Source of the DNA: Ophiura sarsii
Lineage: Eukaryota > Echinodermata > Ophiuroidea > Amphilepidida > Ophiuridae
Assembly: GCA_035610835.1 (NCBI GenBank)
Contig: CM069455.1
Span: 53,796,639 to 53,860,638 of the forward strand
Length of the DNA stretch: 64,000 nucleotides
Reading direction: 5' to 3'
Below the pieces are notes generated by a model. The model saw nothing but the letters and a program-made list of their open reading frames with translations, ran no database searches and was not told the DNA's origin. Made by a program: the position numbers and the translations under genes. Below are positions 1 to 11,114 of the stretch, piece by piece (the stretch's first letter is position 1; every line of letters starts with the position of its first letter).

Positions 1-225
1 TGCAGACGACATTCAAATATTTCACAAAATGTTTAAAAATGTTAAAATCATTGAATTTCATTACCATATTTGGAATCACCATGAGAAATGCATTAAAAAA
101 AGTACAAACATGCCTAGCATTGGTTCAGTATTCCTTGAAATAGACCTTGGAAATATGGGAAAGGTTTCTGAAAAATCTTGTTTTGTATGGTAAAACCAAT
201 AGCCGCGTGCAAAGTCGTAAGGTTG
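1..225. repeat. Direct repeat, copy 1 (with empty insertion site)
   Basis: Matches 2031-2225 and then 2511-2545 (shared: CATATTTGGAATCA, GAGAAATGCATTAAAA, TTGGTTCAGT). It contains TTGTATGGTAAAACC at 184-197 with no insert, which is the empty form of the site at 2225/2510. Confidence 0.75.
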
Positions 226-830
226 ATGACCATTCAATTCAATCATGCTATTAAATTATCTATTTTCTGTTTTCTCACATTTGCTAATTATTAGTCACAA
301 CAACAAGAAGACCCAGGGGAGGGGGGGGGGGGGCACTCATGTATAAAACTTGTAATCATCCATGTGAATCCACTCTCAAAAACTACCCTTAACGCAGATT
401 CTCAAAGAAGGAAAAAGTGACCCTTTACAAGGATTACAACTTGAAGATCATTCTCATACAAGGATATAGGTCCTCAAGACAGAGTTTAGACTGACATGAA
501 TGTATGAAGTAAGTGCGTGATTCAGGTTTTTGTTTGTAAATTTCATCCCAACACATGACTATCGCCCCAAGCAACCCTTATCGCGGATTCATGTTGAAAA
601 AGACACCCTTATTCTCTGAAATTGGCGATTTTGATACCCCTAGCACATGCCCCGCGGGTCCGCGGTGTGGTCGAAAAAAGCACCCATATTCTGCGTTTTC
701 GTTCACGCGGATAATTACAACATTATACCTGACTAGCCCCCCCCCATGGGCAACAAGAACAACCACAACAGCACCATCAACTACAACAAAAAATAAAATA
801 CAATTCAAAACAATTTAAAGGAGGGGTCCG
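226..830. other. No gene seen
   Basis: Only a G run (about 318-334), C runs and low-complexity sequence. A short frame at 555-818 has no recognisable protein. Confidence 0.5.
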
Positions 831-1216
831 GCAACCACAACATTGAACATAATTTGTTAGAAACATAATTATCAAGCCCAAATTGCGTAATCATATAGAA
901 CAAAACATCATACTTATCACAAAAACGAATAAAAACTGCCATCTCTCAACATGCAATATTTAAAATTCGCGGCGATCGAAAGTCCCGGTGTCGATGACAT
1001 CATGGTCGTGGTGCTAACATTTGCGCATGTGCATTGTATAACTTTGACTTCATCGACACCGGGACTTTCGATTGCCGCAAATTCTAAAAATTGCATGTTG
1101 AGAACTGGCAGTTTTTATTCGTTTTTGTCATAAGTGTGATGTTTTGTTCTATATTATCACGGAAGTTGGGCTCGATAGTTATTTTTCTAACATATAATGT
1201 ACAATGTTGTGCTTGC
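831..1216. mobile_element. 386-bp foldback element
   Basis: One near-complete inverted repeat centred at about 1023, for example GAAAGTCCCGGTGTCGATGA at 977 against TCATCGACACCGGGACTTTC near 1050. The arms extend to GCAACCACAACATTG and CAATGTTGTGCTTGC. No coding sequence; it would form a long hairpin. Confidence 0.8.
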
Positions 1217-2030
1217 ATAAAACAATGTCTCGAGGAAGCATGCAATTCTCTAGTTAGGAAAATGTTAGCAATTTTTTGTACACAAATCTCCCAGTTTAGA
1301 AACCATTAGGTGAGGGAGTCTGCTTGTTCCATTTTATTTTAAAGTGAATACACTCAATGCCGATGTTCTGCCAGCAAAATGAAAAATTGACCCAAACATT
1401 TACCAATTTTCAGGGGGGAATGGACTCATATATTAATCAGAGACCCCATAATTTGCATACATATTTGACAGATTTTGCTAAAATATCTGTGAAAAACAGC
1501 ATTTTAGACCCATAAATTTACCATCAATGGCTATGAAAAGGGGTCATTCATTTACCAGATGGGTGATAAATGGGACCCTATTTGGCGGCACTTCCACATG
1601 ACCTCATATCCACTAAGGACCCCCACCCCTCCCCCACCCGGGACTGAATGGTTAGTTTAAATTAAACATATGCCTATAGACAACCTGTACATCTATAAGT
1701 CCATAAAAGAATATATTCTCAGATCCTAACTTTACTATTTGTGATGCCAATTGTGTTGTATTGTTGAAATTGCACAAACATATACTAAATAGTTATGAAT
1801 TGATTATGACAATGTAACATTTTAATAGAAAAATACAGTAGCAAGGTTGAAACTGGTACATAACGCATCAATATGTCTGCATCCTAGGTATGCTATATAT
1901 ACATAACAAGTAATTAAATCATCCAAGCATATAGCTCCTATTGTGTAGCAGTAAAAGTGTTTAATATCTGCAAATAATTTTATATTCAGTCATGCATTAT
2001 TATTAACATTTTACATGCGGCAGTCGGTCT
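1217..2030. other. No gene seen
   Basis: AT-rich sequence without recognisable coding, RNA or repeat structure. Confidence 0.5.
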
Positions 2031-2545
2031 GCAGACGACAGTTCCAAGGTTTTACAAAATGTTTAAAAAATGTCAACATTGTTGAATATCATCACCATAT
2101 TTGGAATCATCATGAGAAATGCATTAAAATATACATGTATAGTACACACATCCCTAGTATTGGTTCAGTCCTTGAGATAGACTTTGAAAGTTGAGCCTAA
2201 GGATTCTGACAAATCTGTTTTGTATATTATCCCTAACCCTAGAACGTGGCAGTGGGGATGGAACGAAGAACAGGGGGAGGGGGTTAAATAAAAAATGCGA
2301 ACAATTATGTCCACCGGCCCAGGGAATTGAACCCGGGTCGGCCGCATAACAGGCGAGATATACCACCACTCAGCCACAGGGGGAGGGCTTCACAGGCTAA
2401 AAAATTGGAGACCATATATACCCGTATTTTAGTGCTACATGAGATAGAACTTGTGCGCGTGCAAGCCAAGTGGTGCTGGCCGTGTTGTTTCTGTGTTACG
2501 TAGTAGGGTTATGGTAAAACCAAGTAATAGCCGCATGGAAAGTGT
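2031..2545. repeat. Direct repeat, copy 2, interrupted
   Basis: The second copy of 1-225, split at about 2225/2510 by the tRNA-like element described separately. Confidence 0.7.
2225..2510 (-). mobile_element. Repeat element with a tRNA-Asp-like core, copy 1
   Basis: The minus strand of about 2311-2379 reads like tRNA-Asp: A-box-like TGGCTGAGTGGTGG, the anticodon arm region CGCCTGTTATGCGG, and B box GGGTTCAATTCC. The ends carry inverted CCCTAACCCTA...ACGT and ACGT...TAGGGTTA. The flanks suggest a TAT duplication, and the empty site survives at 184-197. The acceptor stem does not pair, so this is a repeat and not a tRNA gene. Confidence 0.75.
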
Positions 2546-3195
2546 TAACTATTTCAAGGTAAAATACCATATTGTATCACAGCCTCACAGGCCTAGACCA
2601 TTAGAGGTGAAGAGCTTAGACCGAAAGGGCTATGGACTCAGTGTGCATGGTTGCCATGCAGATTTGAGGCAAATTAGACCACATATTTATTAAATAAAGA
2701 TAATTAAATAAGTCAAACTTCATTATAAAAGAAGAAGAAAATATGTGCACAAAATTGAAAAAAGATCACGTAATATTCCTATAAATGTGTTTACGAATGG
2801 AACGTTGAACTTGCGAGTTCACAGGATATAATGGTACAATGCTTCATAACATCATATATGTTGAACTTGCAAGTTACAATGCTTTCATTACATGAATGAA
2901 TATATGACTCAAAAGGTATAAATATGGCTTTCTGTTTTCAACAGTTATGTAAACAATTTATTCAGCTTTCTGGAGAACTTTAGATCATGCTTTCATTACA
3001 TGAATGAATATATGACTCAAAAGGTATTAATGATCTGGAATGTTTGCAAATAAATCAGTTCATTGAACTCATTATAAAATACTTTGAATTGACACCTATC
3101 GAGTCCCCTTTACGTAAACATCAGAGTAAAACGTGGAACCAAAGGAAATTGGATGTGCACATTTTGGGAAATAAAATGGAATCCATACAAGGTGC
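2546..3195. repeat. Local direct duplications, no gene seen
   Basis: 2880-2922 recurs at 2989-3030 (TTTCATTACATGAATGAATA), and 2922-2988 recurs inside the next element at 3272-3340 (AATATGGCTTTCTGTTTTCA). The second pair suggests past exchange with the transposon at 3198. Confidence 0.65.
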
Positions 3196-3197
3196 TA

Positions 3198-3878
3198 CAG
3201 GGTGACCCAGAAAATGTTGAACCCAAAAATCACAAACTTAAAAAAAATTAATTAAAAATGAAAATAAATAAATATGGCTTTCTGTTTTCAACAGTTATGT
3301 AAACAATTTATTCAGCTTTCTGGAGAACTTTAGATCATGTAAATTGGCCTTACCAAACTAAAGATACACTTGATTGTGTGACATGGGGTGTTTTCGCCCT
3401 TTTGTAAAAGTGAAAAAATTGTAACTTGGTTCAGATATGAAACTTTTAAAATTCTGTTCTATGTACGGTGAGTTAAGTAATCTTTTCTTTTGATCTGTAT
3501 TTATCAAATTATCATTTTCAAATGAAGTCAAGGGGACTTCAGTTTTTGTTTTCAAAGTCTCTTATATAATAATAATATTGATTTACATAATAAATGTAAA
3601 TATTGATGAGATACTGTGCAGAAATGGTTTCAAACAGGCACTTGTTCTGCTCATGTAGCATGAAACCATTTGTTTGCACTTCGCTTACACTACAAAACAA
3701 CACTTTTTACAAAATTACACATATTTTAAGTTTCGTTTGATGATCTAAAATGTTTCAGAAAGTTTAATGTATGGTGCACATAGCTGGTGAACGAGTTATG
3801 CAATATTTTGTTATTTTAATGGTAAACAAATATTTTGAATTTTGTTATTTTGGGTTCAACATTTTCTGGGTCACCCTG
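3198..3878. mobile_element. Mariner-type non-autonomous element, 681 bp
   Basis: Perfect inverted ends of about 30 bp starting CAGGGTGACCCAGAAAATGT, flanked by TA at 3196-3197 and 3879-3880. A TA duplication with CAGGGTG ends is typical of mariner-like elements. No transposase frame. A solitary matching end (TTTTGGGTCACCCTGTA) lies at 44420-44437. Confidence 0.85.
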
Positions 3879-4005
3879 TATTATGAGGAAACTACAAAAA
3901 TTATTAGGCCAAAGATGGAAATGAGTGTGGTAGTAACTGGGTAGTAACCAAGGTAACACACAGTGTGTGTGTTGTGGTTACCATGCTGGGGTTGGGTTGG
4001 GGATT

Positions 4006-4263
4006 ATATGTGACGTGATCAAGCGAAATGAGTCGCATGTCGTCAGTTTTCAATTTTGATATTGATCCATTATTTCAAAGCAGGTGAAAATTGCTATATT
4101 ATGGTCTGAACCCCACTAAAATTGAACTTCTAGTCTTTAAGTTACAAACAATTTACCAACTGAGAAACAACTTAAAACATAAGAATTTGTCACTTTTTTT
4201 TACCTGTAACTCAAAATCAATATATCCGACATACGACTCATTCCGCTTGATCGCGTCACATAT
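4006..4263. mobile_element. GTGACGTGATCAAGCG MITE, copy 1
   Basis: Inverted ends ATATGTGACGTGATCAAGCG and CGCTTGATCGCGTCACATAT. Family members lie at 17445-17695 and 21875-22246, sharing the interior CAGTTTTCAATTTTGATAT. Confidence 0.8.
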
Positions 4264-4653
4264 TCTAATCTCAGGTGGATGCCGGTCTGACCAAAAATGC
4301 AAGAAAAGAGGGTGTTTTTTCATGGAAGGGTGATGTGTGCCTGTACATTGCTTTTGTCAAAAATGACAACAAATAGAATAAAAAATAATACAAAGGCACA
4401 AAATGCAGAAAGGTTTTCATAGAAGGGCAAGATACATGTATGCATGCATATGCCAGCCTGCCAGGACATGATTAAACAACAGCAAATGCAAAAGGGGAGG
4501 AAAAAGAAGTAGACATATTATCAACATTTGCACAAGTGCATTGATTCGTCTCATTTTTTGAGAAAACATGTATTGACCTAATTCATACAAGATAATACAA
4601 ATTTCTCAATGTTGTGCATTACGTTTAATCTCTTTAACCCTAACAGTCCAAAA

Positions 4654-4891
4654 TACCGTAAAACGGGGTGAATAGGGACATGGGGGTGAATAGGAACAAA
4701 AATGGGAAACGTTTTTTAAATGTCACCCGGCCAGTTTGTGTACCGAAAACGGGGTGAATAGGGACATGGGGCCCCATGTCCCTTTTCAACCCATTTTACG
4801 GTACACAAACTGGCCGGGTGACATCTAAAAAATGTTTCCCATTTTTGTCCCTATTCACCCCAATGTCCCTATTCACCCCGTTTTACGGTAC
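4654..4891. mobile_element. Foldback element with GTAAAACGGGGTGAATAGGG arms
   Basis: A near-perfect palindrome centred on GGGGCCCC (about 4770). Each arm itself holds a second copy of the terminal motif (ACGGGGTGAATAGGGACAT). TA/TA flanks. Confidence 0.8.
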
Positions 4892-4989
4892 TACGAATTA
4901 CTATGCAAAATCCTCTCCCCAAGCGCATGCTTTCAGATTGATTTGAATAACGTCATCGACCAAGCTGATATGTGGGCACCAAATTGTTG

Positions 4990-5200
4990 CCCGGGCAAGC
5001 TCTCGCATGATAGCTCAGTCGATAGGAGCGTGCTTGTGGTATGTGGAAGGTCCGTGGATCGAATCCGGGTCGGACCACAGTGATTTGTTAGTTCAAAATC
5101 CCTCAATTCCGTGCCCCACCCCAATCAACACCAACATTTCTCCGCCGGGGTTAAGGTTAATAACGGATAAATACATGTTAACAAGTTCTATCACCTGCAG
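4990..5200 (+). mobile_element. tRNA-derived SINE
   Basis: At 4997-5070, A box ATAGCTCAGTCGATAGGAGC and B box GTGGATCGAATCC sit at tRNA spacing, followed by an unrelated body. No acceptor-stem pairing, so not a tRNA gene. The 3' limit is uncertain. Confidence 0.6.
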
Positions 5201-5695
5201 TAAAAATCAGCGAAGCCATGCTGCGAGAACAACTAATCAAAACAAATCGCTTGCTTCGGGAATGTACAGTGCTTACGCATAGGCTTAAATCCCGGGGGGA
5301 TGGCCTATGTAATTATCCCCCCCCCCCCCCAATGTTATGCATGGTAAAATACTCACTGTAATACAATGTCTAAATCAGATATTTTTCATGTGCTTCCTGT
5401 GCATTTTTAACCCACATTTTTTCCTTGCACCACGTTTCACCCCCTAATATTTTGAAGTTGGTGCAGCCACTGGTCAATCATCCCCCAATGCCAATAACTG
5501 ACTTCACATATTTTAGTTTCCTGCTTTATGTTTGGTTAGTAACTACTAAGAGTGTATGAATAACATTCAAATAAAGAAATAAATAAGAGGGAAAGTATTG
5601 TAAATGGAAAAATCAGAGAATTTATGAATTTATGTACAGCTTAAAGGTGAAGTAAAGAGGAAGGAGGAGTGATAGTGAATGAATTGTTTATCAGT
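5201..5695. other. No gene seen
   Basis: A C run at about 5318-5331 and otherwise unremarkable sequence. Confidence 0.5.
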
Positions 5696-5696
5696 G

Positions 5697-5893
5697 GGCG
5701 CTTCCAATTATAAGGCATATTATGCGATCTTGCCAGGGGACGCCCTCTTTTCTTTTTTATTTGTTTTTGAAAGCAGATTTTCTTGCAGATTTACATTTCT
5801 GATCATTTAATCTGCAAGAAAATCTGCTTTCAAAAATCAAATCAAAGATAGAGGGAAAAGATTGCGTAATATGCCTTTAATTGGAAGCTCCCA
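5697..5893. mobile_element. AGGCATATTATGTGATC foldback MITE, copy 1 (short)
   Basis: A palindrome, GCGCTTCCAATTATAAGGCA to the matching right end. The interior arms TTGAAAGCAGATTTTCTTGC / GCAAGAAAATCTGCTTTCAA are shared with the copies at 20112, 32249 and 55249. The middle is shorter than in those copies. Confidence 0.8.
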
Positions 5894-6149
5894 TGCAATC
5901 CATGGGCGATTGGGAAACAACAGACTAGTGGTGCCCAGTTGTATATCATACCTTATGTGCACCTTATGAAGAATTGCATCTGTTTGATGGTTATACATTG
6001 AACTTTTTGAATATTATTTTGTCCCAGCCTGAATCATTCTACACCCCCCCCCCAACCACATGCATATGCCAGAACATAGTGGTACTGAATACATTTTTGC
6101 CCCTGCCCAAATCCTCCTCCACTCCCTCCTCCCCCCCCCCCAAAAAAAA

Positions 6150-6155
6150 AATAAC

Positions 6156-6190
<35 letters not shown>
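6150..6190. repeat. TAA microsatellite
   Basis: About 12 TAA units after C and A runs; a second tract lies at 6936-6975. Confidence 0.9.
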
Positions 6191-6191
<1 letters not shown>

Positions 6192-6925
6192 GCTAATGAT
6201 AACCATAAGGGGAATAAGTACATGAGATTAACTAACAATAACATTCATTTACATAAATTAATTAATTATGCTAATTTATTCAAATATTCACAAAATTTGC
6301 ATAATTTGTACGACGGGCTGTCTTTAGTCACTGTTAGAGACAGCCCGTCGTACAAATTATGCAAATTTATTGAATATTTGAATAAATTTGCATAATTAAT
6401 TAGCTCATGAATAGTAATTTACTTTGTTTTTTATAACGGAATAAAGCGCATTATTGTTTATGAAAGAAATTACGTTTAGGGGAAACATTATTTTCGCCCT
6501 AACGTAATAATGAATGAATAACAAAAACCTCTTTCCCCCTAAGGTACCTTTAAAGGTAATAATAATAACGCTAATGATAACCTTAAGGGGAATAAGTACA
6601 TGAGATTAACTAACAATAACATTCATTTACATAAATTAATTAATTATGCTAATTTATTCAAATATTCACAAAATTTGCATAATTTGTACGACGGGCTGTC
6701 TTTAGTCACTGTTAGAGACAGCCCGTCGTACAAATTATGCAAATTTATTGAATATTTGAATAAATTTGCATAATTAATAAGCTCATGAATAGTAATTTAC
6801 TTTGTTATTTATAACGGAATAAAGCGCATTATTGTTTATGAAAGAAATTACGTTTAGGGGAAACATTATTTTCGCCCTAACGTAAAAATGAATGAATAAC
6901 AAAAACCTCTTTCTCCCTAAGGTAC
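6191..6925. repeat. 378-bp tandem duplication, each unit with a 144-bp palindrome
   Basis: Units 6191-6568 and 6569-6925 are nearly identical. Each holds an inverted repeat (6259-6402 and 6637-6780) whose arms meet at GACGGGCTGTCTTT / AGACAGCCCGTC around a 14-nt loop. TAA microsatellites flank both sides. It is probably a foldback element duplicated by slippage or unequal exchange in the microsatellite. Confidence 0.85.
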
Positions 6926-6979
6926 CTGTTAGCAATATAATAATAATAATAATAATAATAAAATAAAATAAAATAACCA

Positions 6980-9112
6980 CCACCTTTTTTCTTTATCTCA
7001 GACACTGCTGGGTATCCTGGCGAATGTGTTCATTTCAGGCAACAGAGGGCTCACTTTCCATTTTATTGCAATGTGGATAACTAAAAAATATTACAATAGG
7101 ATCTATTATTATCGTTTAGTGTCAAGGAGCTAAGGAGAGGGGCAAGGGAATTTGTCCTGCCCTGTGCCTGCCACCACAACCACCATTCATTCTGAAGACG
7201 TTATATACCGTAGGTTTACTTAAATCAAAAGTGTTTTGATGTAGTACCTTATGTGTCCTTTTGCCTGATTTAAACAAGGGGCTATTATTGGTGAAATTGT
7301 CAACGTTGTCATATGAATTATGGCCTATTTCTTATGACCCTATTGATGATGGAGCAGCACCAATTTTGTGACATGCGGTGAGCAGAAGTAAGAGATAGAC
7401 CTGTTGTGTCTAGACCCCAAATTCAACCAAAAATCATAAAATGTGTGAAAATCTTATGAATTTGAGTTATGTAGCCTTAAATTTGGCCTAAATTCAGTTC
7501 ACAAGGCAACATTTTGCCTAAAATTCAGTTTATAAGACACAATTTTGTATAAGAATTCAGTTCTCTAAGACCCCAATTTCGGCGACTGTTCAGTTCGGTA
7601 AGCCCCTGTTTTCAGACTGCCCAGCCGCACACCCTTACCGTCTTCACTATTGGAGTACCCTCCACGGGAGGCCAATCAGTCGAAATTTATGATCAATCGT
7701 CAGGCTTACTATGAATTTACTTCTCCTGTTTTGTTGATCAAAGTAGAAAAGCAGCGTAGTAGACTTCCTAGACAGAAACAATACTGATTCTTTCTTACTA
7801 ATTGTGACCAGACTGGTAGATGTTGGGTGGCACGCTGGAACGGTATTAAGTCCCTTTTACAGAGCAAGGTGTTTCGCAAAAAAAATCGGTTCATAGAGGT
7901 GGGAGAGATGAGGCCCTTCATCATCACATAACAGTTCCTAATAGTACATAGGCATATGGTCAATTTTTGGAACCATATGCCTATTTATAAACAATCTCCA
8001 CAGATTGTTATCAAAATCTTATGAAGATTTCAAAAATTCTAGGTGGGAATCTTCTATGTGGTGTCGTAGGTTGCTTTTTGGGTTACTTTTGGCGGCCACA
8101 TTGATTGAGACTTTCTGATGGTATCGATAAAATGGGAGTAATTGGGCTGTTAGCTTGATTTTCTTGAAAAAAAGGTAGACTTTGAACTTCTTGCCATATA
8201 TTAGCTATTTGGAATTTTATTGGTTGGTTTTTTGTGTGTAAATTATCATAATATATTTGTTCATTTCTTGATTTCCTTTTTGAAAATCTAAGATTACATG
8301 ATCCACAATAGCATTTTTTGGAATCGCAGTGGAAAATTAATTATGCAAAGTTACTTTCAGGGAAAAGTGCCAAAATATGCCTTCTAACTCTGGTAATTAC
8401 ATTGTAATTGAAAACATTTAGACGACAATAAACTGCCTTTACTAAAGTTTTATTATTGACACTTTTTTTTACTATTTAAAAGAATGTGAATATAGATTTA
8501 TGACATTTGGTAAACATTGGTAAAATGTATCAATCTTGTTACACGGTTCACTCAAGTGCAGTCTGTGGTTTTCACGGCAAAACAAGTTAAAATCTTCTAA
8601 TCAGGAATGATTCTTTGTATTTGTAACATCTTCCTGATTCCTGTGCCAAAAGGTTTCTGATTATACAAAGTACAAAAAAGGAAGCTTTTGCATTTTACCA
8701 ATATATTGTCAGGAAGTTTTCCTCGAAATCAGGAAGGGCTTAATTTTTACGAGCCGGCTTGGGGACGCCACGTCACAAGCCCCCACCACCCCCGCACTCG
8801 CTCTCAAGTTTGTGACTCCACGGCAATATTCTCTAAAGTTGACAGCCTGGTAAAGTCTAAAATCCACCGGGAAAAATACCCATTGCCCCGCTGACCAAGT
8901 GACCCCAAATACGCCACGGAGAAAAAGGGTACCTCTTGAACTCGTTCATTGATTTCCTTGATGCGTTTACTTTAATATCAATAGGACTGGCAAAAGTAAT
9001 CTATATCATACTTGAAACTTCTTTCAACCAGAAATTAATTTGATTGTGATACAGTTTTTATGAAACAGGCCTCGTTTAGAAGAGTCAGAGATAAAACATG
9101 CAAGGTCCAATC
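6980..9112. other. No gene seen
   Basis: Over 2 kb of AT-rich sequence without recognisable coding, RNA or repeat structure. Short frames at 7709-7963 and 8688-8894 show no known domain. Confidence 0.5.
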
Positions 9113-9138
9113 GGGGGGGGGGGGGGGGGGGGGGGGGG
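9113..9138. repeat. 26-nt G run
   Basis: An uninterrupted G tract, likely to form a G-quadruplex and to vary in length. Confidence 0.9.
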
Positions 9139-9429
9139 AGCATATAAGGTCGTCAATTGTCCCATCAATTGCTTAGGTTTTTTGGGAGGGCATGAGGGGA
9201 ACAATTTCATGTGCAATGTTGTTTGGTAGGTGGGCTTGTGAGTTTTTGTATGAGTGCATGCTTAGTGGATACATGTGTTGTCGAATTGTGTGGTATAGGG
9301 GGTTTATGTGTGGAGGGGTGAGTGTACACTTGTGGTGTGAGGAGGTTGGTTTCATTTGCTTGTAAATGTGTGTGTTTGGATTCTTATATAATTTTTGTGT
9401 GGGGATTTGCAATCATAATTATGTATTTT

Positions 9430-9566
9430 ATATGTTATCGCTGTTTTATCATGTATTTATATGTATTTTTGATGATAATATTATATGTTTTTATATTGTA
9501 AAAAAGGCGCAATTTGGCCTTTGGCCACGATGTTATTTTATAATAAATTGAATTGAATTGAATTGA
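9430..9566 (+). mobile_element. 3' end of a LINE-type retrotransposon
   Basis: The sequence ends with GGCGCAATTTGGCCTTTGGC, then AATAAATTGAATTGAATTGA. A short repeated 3' tail after such a sequence is typical of CR1/L2-like LINEs. No reverse transcriptase frame is attached. Confidence 0.45.
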
Positions 9567-10018
9567 GTCGCCCTTGACAGGTCTTAGCGCCCATAGACCA
9601 GGGTTTTCTTTTATTGCCTTGTTGGTACTATAGTCACTTTCAGAATCCCTGGCTGATTTTAGTAATGCATTGAGTGTCTTATGCATGCAGTGCGCTGAGA
9701 ACACCGTTGCATAATGGCTGTATCCAGATACTTCATCAGTGAATACGCAATCATAACTGCCCTTTATAAGCAACCCGTTTACACTAGGTGTTATTTACCG
9801 TGCATTGCTATTGCGGCAGCTAGGATGTATCGCGTTAACGCTGATATTGACACACACCGCTGGCCGCCACTGCAATGCCATGACCTGTGGTGACGCAGCA
9901 TTTTGCCAAAAAAACAAACAAAAAAGGCTGAAAAACAGCATCACCTGCTATGACTTGCTGTACACCGAGGCAGAGATAAGGCTACCACACAACATTCCAA
10001 GGTAAAAATTTGCCTATT
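9567..10018. other. No gene seen
   Basis: Nothing recognisable beyond short frames. Confidence 0.45.
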
Positions 10019-10246
10019 GTTTGATCAGTTCCAAATTGGTGAAGCCTCATTACACCGCAGCGAATGAATTTTAGAAGGATGCGGACGTGTGTGAAGGCAA
10101 CAAGCGCACCGTGAGTCAGATACGTGACACGTGCGTGCGCCCAAAACAGTGTGCGTGTGGCATAATCTTGTGAGTACGCTTGGATTACTTTTGCGCGCGG
10201 AGAGATAAAAACCGACTATTTCTCGCCAATTTGGAACTGATCAAAC
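10019..10246. mobile_element. MITE, 228 bp
   Basis: Inverted ends GTTTGATCAGTTCCAAATTGG and its complement, 21 bp each. The GC-rich interior holds GTGCGTGCGCCC and no gene. Confidence 0.75.
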
Positions 10247-10469
10247 TAAAGAAGGAACAAGTTTTTACTTACCTTAATTACAGGAGTGTGTGCCAACATG
10301 GGCAGGATTTTGGAGGAGACTATAACACATTGGTAATTCAAGATACATGATGAAAGAGACAATTGTAATTGTTCAAGTATATTACTTGTGTTTTTTTTCT
10401 TCTTTGATTTGAGTTGAGTACCGATGCAATATAAATCTTAAGAATAAAAACAAACAAAAATAGATATTA

Positions 10470-11114
10470 GGCAACAAAAAACAAGTTTGTCTCAGAAGAA
10501 ACCTAAAAAATTCTATGCGAATAACTATCTTTTTCTTTTTTACATAAGACGGGCTCCTTTTTCTTTTTTACATGAGACGGGCTCTGTGAAGCAATTAAGC
10601 TGATATGGTACTCAACAATGTGAAATTAGAATTTGAAGAGGCCTAGCCCAATAATAAATCACTGGAGTCAGTTGTTTTTCTTGAGTTTAAATACTGTTTT
10701 ACTGTTTTAATACAGGCGCAACTTGTCTCACACCATCATTTTCAAAAGTTCTAGAAAAATGGAAGAAAAAAATTAAAGGCATAAGGCGACAAAAAAACAA
10801 CGTGTTGTATGAGCCCGACCGACCTATCATTTTAGAAATCGGTGAAACAAATGTTCATGTTCAATTGAATACTGACCTAAACATTGCTTGTTATAACAAG
10901 GGCAAAATGTTAACAGATTTTTTTGAATTGTTTCATTTTTTTTTTTTTTTATGATTATTTTCACGGGAAAATAAGGGGAAAAGCCTAACGGCGCGACCTG
11001 AGAGGTCCGTTTTCCCATACAACACAGTTTCTTTATTTCGTTGCCTAAAATATGAATTTAAAAGCTACGCGCACAGTCTTCTGAGACAAACTATTGACTT
11101 CTTTTTTTTGTGCC
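10470..11114. mobile_element. Two nested inverted-repeat elements
   Basis: Outer ends are GGCAACAAAAAACAAG...GTCTCAGAAG and the complement at 11079-11114. The inner pair (10785-11046) has similar GGCGACAAAAAAACAACGTG ends with GTGTTGTATG. Both pairs look like one family, one inside the other. A tandem repeat of TTTTTACATAAGACGGGCTC lies at 10540-10582. Confidence 0.6.

Noticed and set aside
578..818. Opposed frames of 76-87 codons
   Set aside because: Low-complexity sequence with C runs; no homology or start context.
2311..2379. A functional tRNA-Asp gene on the minus strand
   Set aside because: Boxes and anticodon arm resemble tRNA-Asp, but the acceptor stem does not pair, the anticodon is altered, and it is part of a repeated element.
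4997..5070. tRNA gene
   Set aside because: A and B boxes present but no acceptor pairing; read as a SINE head.
6014..6395. Poly-Asn and poly-Leu frames
   Set aside because: Translation of a TAA microsatellite.
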